Assembly: GCA_001632435.1 (NCBI GenBank)
Contig: KV424002.1
Span: 68,921 to 132,920 of the forward strand
Direction of reading: 5' to 3'
DNA length: 64,000 nt
Source: Calocera cornea HHB12733
Lineage: Eukaryota; Basidiomycota; Dacrymycetes; Dacrymycetales; Dacrymycetaceae
Below, in pieces: positions 31,718-42,147 of the stretch. The notes beneath the pieces were generated by a model. That model searched no databases. It was not told where the DNA came from and saw only the letters and a program-made list of their open reading frames with translations. Every line of letters begins with the position of its first letter. Position 1 is the stretch's first letter. A program made the translations under genes and the position numbers.

Positions 31718-33213
31718 TTAAGCGTCCCATTTCAAAGAAACGGACTCGCGAATATCAGATACGAGCAAGTCCGGCTGCTCCAGGGCTGCGAAATGTCCTC
31801 CGATCGGATGGTCTTTAACAGCGTCAGATAAGCGCAAGCAAGTGAGGGCAAGTAACGTACATTTGTAGAAGACAAGATTGGCGATCCTCTTGCACCGCCG
31901 TTCGGGTGAATACAGAATATCCCATCGGAAGACACTGATTGCCGCCTTGCCATGTTTTTGCATAGGAGGCCATTCGTCTAGGCCGTACCGGTTCTCGTAG
32001 TACGTCATCGCGGAGCTGTGGATCGTGCCAGTCAACTAGTACAGGGCGACCGTATCCACAACCTCCTCTAACGGTAGAGGGCAATTGTTGTCGACCCAGC
32101 CGTGGTACTTCTCCCCCAGCCAAGAAAGAGTCCCAAGAGGAGAATCATAGAGTGCATAGCCGATTGTCTTCGGCTGCGCAGGGCCGAAGTCAGCTCAAAC
32201 CTGAGATGCAAAGGGACGAACTCCACCTTTGCTTTGATGATCTGCGCGTATGCTGGGCCATCTCGCTTCGACGGAAATAATTACCAACGTCTACGCCGTT
32301 CATCAGCCACTCGCGTAGAACGCTTCGGTGTGCTTCATCCAAGGCAGCTCGTCTTTTGAGTAGATCCAGGATTCCGCATATGCATGCAGACCGAAGGGCA
32401 GGTGCGACATGGCTGTTTTCACCAGACTCTCAAGGGTTGACGGAAAGGCGATGAAGTTGTTGAAGTGACTGGGATACAGTATGAGTCTCTGGTCCTTTGG
32501 TACGAAAGAGGATACGCTCACACAAGCTTGCAGGCCTGCCCGTGGCTCACGCTCAAGGCGAGTAGAACGTCGAACGACTGCGTCCACAGTGAGCTCGGCA
32601 TCGAAAGTCAAGTATATGCACATACCGAATCTCAGCCTGCGCCACATACTCCTTATAGCCCAGCACCTCCGTCATAAGCGTATTGAACACCCTCCCAGTA
32701 TCGGCGAGGTTCCAGCGGCTGCGGACCCGAGAAGATGAACCCCGCCAGCGAGGGTATGACCAGGTGAAACCTGCACCTCTTCAGACGTGGATATATGCGC
32801 GGAGAAAAGGCACCTACGCGGACGCAGCAGGTTCGTCAGGCTCGCTCAGGGGCTTGACGACCTTCTGGAACTCGAGCACCTTCTCCGGCCATCCGTGGCA
32901 CAGCAGCAGCGGGACCGCGTCCTCCCTGGGCGACCTCACATGCACGAACTGCACGTCCACCTCCTCAATCTCGACCGTATAGTGCCTATACCGCTCGAGC
33001 TTCTCCAGCAGCCGCGCGTAGCTCCACTCCTCTTCCCAGTAGCGCTTGAGCGAGGAGAGGTAGGCGAGCGTGATCCCGCGCTTCCAGGAGTCGTCGAGGA
33101 TCGGCTGGGGGGAGGGGAAGGCGCGCGTCCCGCAGCAGGCGGAGCATGCGGTCGACCTTTTCTTGCGAGAGGCCGCGGAGGTCCCGGACGGCGACGGGCT
33201 TGGGGATAGACAT
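31718..33213 (-). pseudogene. Epoxide hydrolase relic B (frameshifts, lost nucleophile, in-frame stop)
   Basis: Minus strand from ATG 33213 ('MSIPKPVAVRDLRGLSQEK'). Lesions in order: a frameshift after 'LLRDARLP' in a C-rich run near 33118; an otherwise good stretch 'WKRGITLAYLSSLKRYWEEE', with no intron where the intact copies have intron 1, and 'LLCHGWPEKV'; a frameshift after 'LAGFIFSGP' near 32710; replacement of the 'GGDW' nucleophile segment by an unrelated 'AEIR' reading after 'GYKEYVAQ'; a stop in the lid; and TAG in frame before 'LTGTIHSSAMTYYENRYG' near 32038. The 3' end is 'GGHFAALEQPD' with stop at 31718. Several independent defects mark it as dead. Both relics share 3' flanking sequence (TTGCAATAAA...), so they also arose by tandem duplication. 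Confidence 0.85.
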
Positions 33214-33630
33214 GATCGCACAGAGAAGCTAGCGGACGGTGGGGAGGACGGCTGGGATGCAGAGGACGGGCCTTACCCCGCGTCTGCGGGCGTGTCCATG
33301 AGGAGCAAATGTAGCTAGGGAGGCTTCGCGAGTCATTGATGACTCCTCGGGACGACATCAGCACGTTGTTCTTAGTATTGTTCACCAACCTGCTTAGGTT
33401 GTCGACTGGGGTGGAGTTCGCCGGGTTTCTCCCTCCGGAAGACTGTCGTTGTCAGCTTGTGCGCCTGTAACGGGCATGTGAAAGGGCCACGCGAATTCAA
33501 TTTCCACTGCGGGTATCTGTAGTACTAAGCATCTCCGGTACACTCTACAGCTACTGCAACCAACGCTCCCGATCGGGCCGATTCAGCATCATTAAGGTCG
33601 TAATCTCCACGCGCTAAAAGAGTACACATT
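33214..33630. other. Intergenic
   Basis: Former promoter of relic B and 3' flank of the LEA-like gene. No gene seen. Confidence 0.4.
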
Positions 33631-34870
33631 TTACACAGACTCGTTCACGCCGTCCTTGTTCAGGTGCGAGCTGAGCGTGTCGAGCTTCGTGTCGACCGGC
33701 TCCGTGCGCACGTCCTGGACGATGTCCTCCACCGGTGCGGGCTCCTTGGGTGCAACGGAGGTCGTTGTGTCGGCCACGGCCGCCTGGGCGGTACCGGTAG
33801 CGGAGCCGACGTAGTTCTTGGCAGAGTCGTAGGCGGAGGTAGCGGTGGTCTGTGCGCTCTGGAGGGTCGAGCCGACGGTGTACTGCGCCTGCTGGGCACC
33901 GGCAGCGGCCGTGTCGGTGAGAGGCTTGGCGAACGCGCTGACGGCCGCGATCCCCTCGTCCTTCGCCTGGCCCATGGATGAGGCAGCGGCGTTCGCGTGC
34001 GGGGTCGCCTTCGAGTCGGCCTCGCTCAGCGTCTCCTTGGTCGCGTCGACGTAGGGCTGGGCAGCACCCTTGGCCGCATCGACGTAGGGCTGGGCAGCGC
34101 CCGAGACGGCGCCGAGCTGGTTCCCGGCCGCCTCTGCGTACGGCTTGGACGCGCCGCCGGCAATGTCGACGTTCTCGTGCAGGCGGGCCGAGGCTGCCTC
34201 GTTATTCGCCGCCGCAGACTGGCTGGTGGGGACGATGTGCGCCTGGGCGGTTGAGAGGAGCGTCTTCATTCCCTCGAAAGCGGTGTTCGTGGTCGACTCG
34301 AGCGTCGTCATGATCGTCGCGCCCGTCTTGCTCGTCGTCTCCGTCGGGTGGTGCGCGGTGAACGCCTCGTTTGCCTTCTGCTGACCGACCGCGACGTACC
34401 CCTGTGCCTGGGAGAGGAGGTTGCCAGCGAGCCCCGCAGCCTGGGAGATGTAGCTCGCGCCGGTGCTTTTGGCCTTGTCGACGTCCTCGTGCCCCTGCGC
34501 GACGGCCGCGTCGGTCGTCTTGCTCGCGCTCTCCTGGAACTGCCCGGCAGCCAGGGAGGACTGCGCCTGTGTCTGGCCGAGCTGCTTGCTCGCGCCCCCC
34601 TGCACATGGTGCACCTTGTCCATCGCGCTGTGCACGTACGGCTCCGCCTTCTTCTGCGCCGTGTCGACGTACGGCTGCGCCTTCTCTATCGCCGTGTCGA
34701 CGTAGGGCTGGGCGGCGGCCATCGCCTGCTCGCTCAGGTGCTGCGCCTTCTCGAACCACGACTCGCCGGTGGCCTTGGCCTGTGTCTTAGCGTGCCTGCA
34801 TGCTGTTCAGCGGCTGTCGCGCACCTGCCAAGCAGCAGCAAACCACTCACTCGACGTTATCAGAAGACAT
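33631..34870 (-). CDS. LEA-like amphipathic repeat protein
   Basis: Two exons on the minus strand: 34870-34851 and 34795-33631 (1185 nt, 394 aa). The 20-nt first exon codes 'MSSDNVE'; intron 34850-34796 has GTGAGT donor and CAG acceptor. The protein is Ala/Gln/Thr/Lys-rich, lacks Cys, and carries repeated units around 'AQPYVDTA' (e.g. 'AAAQPYVDTAIEKAQPYVD', 'KAEPYVHSAMDK', 'GAAQPYVDAAKGAAQPYVDA'), with many 'AKxxA' helices. Composition and 11-mer-like periodicity resemble group 3 LEA or apolipoprotein/perilipin-like amphipathic helices that bind membranes or lipid droplets, or protect against drying. No exact family recognised. The position of the tiny first exon is supported by the resulting 'EHAKTQAKATGESWFEKAQ'. 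Confidence 0.78.
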
Positions 34871-36363
34871 ATCTTGTTCTTGTTGTCGTTCAAGTTGTTC
34901 GTTTGCTGGGGCTTATCCTCGTCGTCCAACGGGGTTTCTCAGAGTTTCAGGGGCTGCCAACCCCCCTCCGGCGCGGTATAAGAGCCCGTTGCGCGCCCTC
35001 CCGGGCGCCCCGCTCGTGCGGAGCAGGGAGCTAATCCAACGCTGCCGTTGCTTCCGGAAGTACAGCACAGGGTCCAATGACGCCCCATGTGACGTAGCCC
35101 CGTCCCTTGGGCTAGCGTGGCCGTTACGCGAGGGCGGGCGTGCCGCTGCGCAGGCGGCTACACTGGCAGTAGCTCCAGAACGAGCGTGGTAAAACTCTGA
35201 TCGGCGCGACGTAAGAGCATATGGCTCAGCCTGCGCTCCCCGAAGAGGAGATTCCCGCAAAGGCAGCTGCTGGGGAATTCGACCCAAGCCCTCATCCCGC
35301 ATGCCCGAGGCCCGACTGGAAGTCCCCTACTGTACCCCGCGCGAGCTTCGCTTCGGACGCCTCGTGACTGGCCTCCATCGCCCATCGCCCATCGCCCATC
35401 GCCCAGTGAGACCGGCACAGGAGCACTAGTGTTGGGCTATTTTAACGACTCCTCCGCTGTATGAGGTTTGGGGAGCGCTGTTCTTGGCATGTATAACTAC
35501 GGGGCTACGCTCGGCATGGCACTCAACCCTCCCCGTGCCAGAAGCCGTCGATCCCGGCTGTCAAGTGCCGAGCTTGTGGCCTTTGCTCGGCCCTTAGTAG
35601 TGGGTGAGCTACAGTAAGTCCCCGGCAAGCTCATGCGGTCCCTCTCCGGCTCCCCTCAGGGGAAGAGACGGGTCGCGCTTTCTCAACGATACGCTCCAGA
35701 CATGCATGCGCTGTCACTTACTGCTTACCGTGACTGTCCCGGCCTCCGAGCGGGCGGGGGCCTGCGAGGAGTCCCACGACGAGTCATCTACCGGCATCCT
35801 CCTGTCCGCCACCAGCCGCCTGGCAACGCTCAGCACCCACCGATCCAGGTACAAGCCGCATGCTGGCCCGTCTCGTCCAGCTTACATTCATACCAAGCGC
35901 ACTACTGCGGTGGACTAACGCCTGGCCGTAGCCGTGATGAACTATGCCGTCCATGCATCTCGCGTATTAGTTATTTTGGCAAGTCCACTGGAAGGGCACC
36001 AGTTGTGTATCGCACTAGCGCTGCGGAACAACCAGCCCCCTCAACCCGTGCGCGGCACGCGCAAATAGAGAGTGCAGCGACAGCACTTGCGCCTTCTCAG
36101 CCTCAGCCTCCAAGACACACTGTCATGGCACCGCGACATTAAGGAACGCCGTCGCCGTGCGCCGCTTTCCCGCGAGGGGGAGGGAGGGCGATATACCTGT
36201 CATATGCTGTAAGTTAGACGCGAGGCAGACCGGGTATGTGTTGTTTATGAGGATGCGCATGCGCATGAGCATGAGCAGTAATGGCGACGTGGGCGGGGAG
36301 GGCGGGGCGGGGCGACAGGACAGGACAGGACTGCTGCGGGGTGCTGCGCGGGTGCGGGTGGGG
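34871..36363. other. Intergenic, no gene seen
   Basis: Upstream of the divergent LEA-like and PacC genes. Contains a short CCCATCGCCCATCG repeat near 35382-35403. No coding exons with consistent splice signals were found. Confidence 0.45.
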
Positions 36364-37240
36364 CTTGGCGGGCTGACCCTGGGTATGTGCTGTCTGTAGC
36401 CGGGACATGGCGGATGGGATTGGGGTAAGGGACTGGGTACTGGGTACTGGTATTGGGATGGAGTGACAAGGGTCAGTAGTGGGGTGTATATGATAGGAGT
36501 GGGCGGCGGAGGCTGGAGGGTTTGTGGGAAACGGGGGCGAACGCCTACCGCCTCCTAGTACGAAGCCTACTGTGCTCACTGCATATTGACGATGACAACG
36601 GTAGCCGCATGCGTCAAGTTTGCGCCCAACCGGCACAGCATCCAGCATCCAGCATCCAGCCGTGCCGTGAAGATTCGACTCCCGATCATCGCTGTCCGGC
36701 GTGCGCCCTGCTTGGCACGCATGGGCTTCGGGCTTCGCCCTCGGCCGCTTGGCGCTCTGGGCGGGCGGACGACGCCAAGCGTGCGGTGTGTCAGGCTGGG
36801 CTTGGCGCGGACGGGGGGGCGATCGGACTCAGTCAGGCTCGGCGGTTTGCTTCCCTTCCCTTCCCTGGTGCGCGTGAGACAGGCTTGGCTCGGTACGGTT
36901 CCGGGTCGGATGGGTCGCTGCTGGGACATGAGATGTGTATTATATTACGGGTTGGGGTTACGGCTAGGTGGGCGGGACCCGGGCATGTCGTATGTCAGCC
37001 CGGGGCCGGCCGGCTGCTTATGAGGATGCATGTGCGCGTAGGAGTGAGAATGAAAATATTAATCTTTGTGACCCGCTGCGTGCCGGGGCGGATAAGGGCA
37101 GGGAGTGGCTGGGGGTCTGGCGGGGTGGGGTCTGGGTCGGTGCTTGGCTGGGTTGGGTGACACTGCGGGTTCTCTTCCTGCCAAGCCTTGGATCGAGTAG
37201 GCAAGGGGTGCGGCTGGCTTGGCACGCCCGCTGGCTTGGC
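36364..37240 (+). promoter_or_regulatory. PacC-binding-site cluster upstream of PacC gene
   Basis: Ten exact copies of the PacC/Rim101 consensus 5'-GCCAAG-3' (or complement CTTGGC): 36364, 36711, 36748, 36774, 36801, 36884, 37143, 37180, 37218 and 37235 (first base of each). GCCAAG at 36774 and 37180, the others CTTGGC. They lie 180-1060 bp upstream of the PacC start codon. Confidence 0.75.
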
Positions 37241-37421
37241 ACTGGTCTCACGGCCCGTCGACTGCTCTTATACCGCCAACTTTGCCCGATGGGCCGCGGC
37301 CGGCTGTCGCTGCTCCCCGCCGGATCGCACCCCGTCTGCCCTGCTCGCACGGACGACTGCTGCTAGTGCTGCTAGTGCCCCCCTCGCCGCACCCTATTGG
37401 TACCGAAGCGCGGCCCCACCG

Positions 37422-39671
37422 ATGTCCGCCTCCCCATCCATCCACGCCGCCCTCAGCGAGCACCCCAACCCCAACAGCAACTCCCCCTCCTCCCCATCCG
37501 CATCCGCATCCTCCCACACACACCCCCTCCCCGCTCCACGCATGCCCGCACACTCCCCCTCCCCCGCACCGCCCAGCCCACCCGGACACCCGTGCATGTG
37601 GGACAACTGCACACAGCGCGCTCCCGACCCAGAGCTGCTCTACATCCACCTCTGCAACGACCACATCGGCCGCAAGTCCACAGGAAACTTGTGCCTCACC
37701 TGCAAGTGGAAGGACTGCGGCGTGTCCTGTGCAAAGAGGGACCATATCACAAGCCATCTCAGAGTACACACCCCGCTCAAGCCCCACAACTGCGAGGTCC
37801 GCACCCCGCTCTTCACTCCACCTCGCACATCACATTGACTGACAGACACCGCCTATCCAGATCTGCAACAAGGCGTTCAAGCGGCCCCAGGACCTCAAGA
37901 AGCACGAGAAGATCCACACGGCCGAGCACCACTCGGCGCACAAGCACTCAAAGGCCCAGCTCGCCCCGGGCGCAGCACTCCTCTCCGCCCCGGGCATGTC
38001 CCCGCACTCCTCCGCATCCCTCTCCCCAGAGATCGGCCTGGGCGGAACGCCCCCGCGCGCCGACGGCATGCCCTCCGTGCGCCGCTCCCCGCAGCAGGCA
38101 CAGTGTGCGTCATGCATCCCCCACGCTGCCCACCCGACTCACGCTGACGAGTAGCTTATGCCTTCCCCATCCCCTCCGCAACCGCGTACATCGATGCTCG
38201 TCCCCGCCCCAACGCCTACCTCGCCCTGCCCACCGGCGCACCGCTCTCCCACTCCCCGTCGCTCTCCCCGCACTCCCCCGGATTACTGACGCCGACCAAC
38301 CTCCCCCCCTACCCAGTCCACCAGTCCAACAACGGATACGCGGTGGCCCCCGCGCACATGGGCGTGCGCACCGGGTACGACGCGGAGCGGGAGAACAAGC
38401 GGCTGGGCGACGGCCTGGAGGACTTTTTCAACGACGCAAAGCGGCGCAGGTACGCGAGCGCGCACGACACCTCCGGGAACATGTACGACGAAGCCATGGC
38501 TGCTCGGTTGAACGAGCTCTCACCCGGTTTCCTCCAGTCCCAGGCCCAATCCCACGGGCAGCAGCAGCACGGCGGCCAGCAAATAGCCAACTTTGCCCAG
38601 GCGATGACCACCGCCGTGCAGTCGGAGAACGACCTCGCGCAGATCAACGGCGCCCTCCTCCAGCTGCACAAGGCCATCAGCGGCTCGAACGGCTTCGACT
38701 CGCACGACCTGGCCAGCAACGGCACCGACGCGCTGCTCTCCGACCAGGAGCTCGCCGCGCTCGGCCTTGCCGGCATGCCGGGCATCAACGTGAACAACTA
38801 CAATGACAGCAACCCGAACGGGTACACGGTCCACTCCCAGTACGCGATGCCCGCGCCTGCCCACCAGTCCGCGCCGCGCTACCAGCAGACGATGCAGCAC
38901 CAGCACCAGCAGCAACACCCGCCCTCCGTCGCCCACTCCCCGCACCACCAGCCATACGCCTTCGCGAGCTACCCGCAGCTCGTTCCGCAGCTCGGCCCGG
39001 CCGACGTAGGACGCATGAACACGGCGCGCATCCCGCGGCTGAAGGAAGCGCCCATGTCGCCCAACGCGATGGACGTGGACGGGGACGGGGACCGGGAGCA
39101 GCTGCCCGCCCTCTCCCGCCCAAGGTCCCGCTCAGCCTCCCCGCCCTTCCGCACCTCCAGGAGAGTGTACGAAGACCCGGACCTGAAGCTCCCCGCCATC
39201 TCCACCCCGACAAGCCCGGACGTCTCCCGCCCGTCCACCTCCCACGCCGCCTCCTCCGCAGGCCCCCTCCGCTCCCCACACCTGCGCACCGCCCTCCCGC
39301 CCATCTCAGCCCTGCGCATCACGCACCCCTCGTCCCCCGCGCCCGCCGCGCGCGGCCTGCCAACGAGGCTCTACCCGCGCCTCCCCCCGCTCTCGAGCAT
39401 CCTCGGCCCCTCGCCCTCTCCCTCATCCCCGTCCGCATCCGCATCCCCCTCCACGCCGACGCAGCAGCCCTACCCCACGCGCGCAGGCACTAGCAGCAGC
39501 AGCGGCCTCAGGCAAGCCTCACCCGCCCCCGCCCCCGCGCACCCAAGGGCCAGCGAGCGCCTCAGGCACGCAAAGCTCGTCAAGGACCTCCTCGTCGCCG
39601 TCAACAGGGACTGGGCGAGCAGGCGCACCACCAGCGCAAGGCCCGATGTGCACATGTCCTCCTCGCCCTAG
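37422..39671 (+). CDS. pacC/RIM101: pH-response transcription factor PacC/RIM101
   Basis: Three exons: 37422-37796, 37861-38104, 38155-39671 (2136 nt, 711 aa). Three C2H2 fingers: finger 1 'CMWDNC' (C58, C63, H76, H81), finger 2 '[19 protein letters not shown]' (about 94-116) and finger 3 '[18 protein letters not shown]' (127-144). The linkers '[20 protein letters not shown]' and '[10 protein letters not shown]' are the hallmark of PacC/Rim101. The rest is disordered Pro/Ser/Gln-rich sequence with '[15 protein letters not shown]' after the fingers, a segment conserved in this family. The protein is activated by proteolysis through the Pal/Rim pathway at alkaline pH and controls pH-dependent genes. 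Intron 1 falls between 'NCE' and 'ICNK', inside finger 3. Upstream DNA holds ten PacC sites, suggesting self-regulation. Confidence 0.92.
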
Positions 39672-39931
39672 CCTATGCGTCCCACTTCGCTCCGTCCCGT
39701 TCTCGCCCTCGGCCGCGCACGACCCCTCCGAGGGTCCGATTCCGATTCCCAAAAGAACAGTTCTCCACTGGCTTGCCCTTGGCTCAAGTTGAGGTGAGGG
39801 GAGGTGAGGCGTTGGCGGTCGCATATACACGTAACACGTACCATACGGTCATTCCGCCTGTAGTTCCCCTTTCCCTCCCCCTTCCCCTTCCCCCCGTTCC
39901 TCCATGATTTCATGTCGAACATCTGCATCTT

Positions 39932-41617
39932 CGGACCTGCGTTTTATCCTCGGCTCTGTACTAATATCAAGAAGTGGAAATTGTATGACCAGTAGACCCC
40001 GTTTCGCCCCGCGAGATACGGACCCCCTCGGCGAATACCCACCATGCGTGGCCGGATCTGATCGGCCGCGTGGTTGCTCCGAAGCGCGGGTTACGTTGCG
40101 GGAACGGAACGCACCCTGCGCGTGTCTTTTGAGTGAGAGACGTGCGCGGGCCGCGTCGGCATCCCCCTGCGGCCGTTTGTAATTGAGGAACTTTCAGACT
40201 TGTTACTGATACTACCGGTAACTAACATAACCCACTTCAATTGCAGCTGGAACCCTGAGTGGCAGTGGCACTCCGCGTCGCCCTAAAAAGGTCGGTTGTA
40301 ATGCCACATCTGTCTTCTGCTTCATCCCTGCACCTGTATAGTACAGTACCAAAGACCCGGACTGCCCTTCTACTTCAGGACAAGGCTCTTCGAGGAGCTC
40401 TTCGAGGACGGGAGCAAGCCCGTCATACTCGGGGTTCGGCTCTTCCAACCCGCATCCAGGCCCTTCGAAGATGTCTTCGCCGGGAGCAGGCCCTTCGGAC
40501 TCGGGGTCCCGCTCTTCCACCCCGCCTCCAGGTTCTTCGACACCGGAACAAGGCTCGGGAAAGGGAAAGGGAAAAGCCCGACAGACTTAGAAGGAGGGCA
40601 AAAAGTAAATGGGCCAGCACAATGCATGGGTGATGAGACGTCGGACCGGATTAGGGGCTGTGAATGACATGACCCGGGAGGAGGTTCCTCTGCGGGGTTG
40701 GCATTCCTCGTCTATAGCGCGCCTAGGCAGTTCCCGGGATAATCTGACATTGACGTATTTTCGGAGCCGACAACATCACAATGATGATACCGCTCTTGGA
40801 CTTGTCTCTGTCAAGTCGTTCTCTGTGGTGCACAGCTCATATGATCCTCTATTGCCCGCTACATCTGCAGGGAGACAAGCCGATTGATACAGCCGCTCTT
40901 GGATTCGTTGCTAGCCGGAGAGCTGTGTTGCCCGACTCACAAGGGGCATCACTAGTGGTGGATGGAGAGGAAATAACCAGTATGCCCGCTCTCGGAGTCA
41001 TCACACTGAGCCTGAGGGCGCCTGTGCTGCCCGATTACTTACCGAAGCTATTGCCAGCACGGCAAAACGAAAACTCAGCCGGCAAGGACTGGTCCATACT
41101 ACTAACCCCTGACTGTTCAAGTATGTGAGTCCCTCCGCCCTCGATGCTGTCCAAGCAATCGTGGACGACTTAGCTCCATCTGAGGTAGCCCTGTCCCAGT
41201 CGGGGCTATCTACATTTCCAGATCCTCGACACGACTCTGCTGTGGATACATCTGCAGATGAGACGACGGACCTCGCCCCTGTCCGCGTTGGCACGCCACC
41301 TCATTATCTGACCGTTGAGCTGGAAGAACGGGGGAAGAGTCTTCCGGCAACTCCGCTGGACCCCCCTGTCGCACTTTTGGAGAGGGACGCTGAGCACCTG
41401 GATGAAGAGAAAGACGAAGGACCAGGGGGAAAAGACCAGAACAATCTAAAAGACCAGAACAATCTGGATATATACGATTATGACGTCCGAGACGGTGACC
41501 ATCAAAGGGGAAAGCAAACAAGCAGCACAAAATGAATGCCAATCAGAATGCGAGAGCGTTGAGAGAGAAAACACCGAAAGATTGCACAACTCAGAATATA
41601 TCGTTACGGACGCCGTT
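39932..41617 (+). pseudogene. Decayed tandem copy of promoter and 5' half of the SET-methyltransferase gene
   Basis: The segment 39932-40130 (GGACCTGC.TTTATCCTC, TGACCAGTAGACCCCG) repeats at 41618-41820 directly upstream of the intact gene, giving a unit of about 1.69 kb. Coding remnants are 'TALGLVSVKSF' (about 40788), 'DTAALGFVASRRAVLPDSQ' (about 40887-40945), 'ALGVITLSLRAPVLPD' (about 40990-41035) and 'DDLAPSEVALSQ' with 'GKSLPATPLDPPVALLERD' (41160-41395), matching residues 195-420 of the intact protein. Frames are broken and neither zinc finger nor SET domain is present. A short imperfect tandem repeat (about 68 bp units, 40385-40545) sits in its middle. Confidence 0.75.
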
Positions 41618-42147
41618 CGGACCTGCTTTTATCCTCAGTTCTGGACCATTATGAAGACGTGGAAATTTCTTGACCAGTAGACCCCGCTTCGCTCCGAGAG
41701 AGACACACCTCTACGGTGAATACCCAGATGGTTCGGCAACAAGAACAAGGACTCGCATGGCCGATTCGAATCGTCCGAGTTGTTGCCCCCCGAAGGGCGA
41801 GTTGTGGCTTCCAGAACCCTGAGCAGGCACCGCCAATCGAAGCGCGTCTGTTATTCGCTTCGCTTCAGTTCACTCGCCGCTTTTGCGTCGCCGGTCTTCT
41901 GCCTCACTCCTGCACCGGCAGGGTGCCGAACAACGGCGAACGGTGCTGCTCCCCGCCCTCTCTCCTCGCATTTCCCTCGTTTCCGCCCAAGCGCTTCCCG
42001 CTCTTGGTCGGCTAGCAGGTCACCGCTCGATGCCACCTCGCTTCGTCCCCGCATACACGCGTCCGAACGTCCGAGCGGTTTAGCGCGCCAGCGAGCGGGA
42101 GAGCGAGTGCGAACGCGACTGCAGGTGCGAGAGTGGAAGGGTGCGGA
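41618..42147 (+). promoter_or_regulatory. Promoter and leader of the SET-methyltransferase gene (duplicated)
   Basis: The first 200 bp are the downstream copy of the direct repeat described at 39932. No assignable binding site. Confidence 0.5.

Noticed and set aside
36522..37160. Plus-strand open frames of up to 212 codons upstream of PacC
   Set aside because: Composition is that of random GC-rich DNA and the region is better explained as the PacC-site-rich promoter.
40259..40633. Possible small Arg-rich coding gene at the tandem repeat
   Set aside because: It lies within the decayed duplicate, has no splice or family support and its repeat reads equally open on the other strand.
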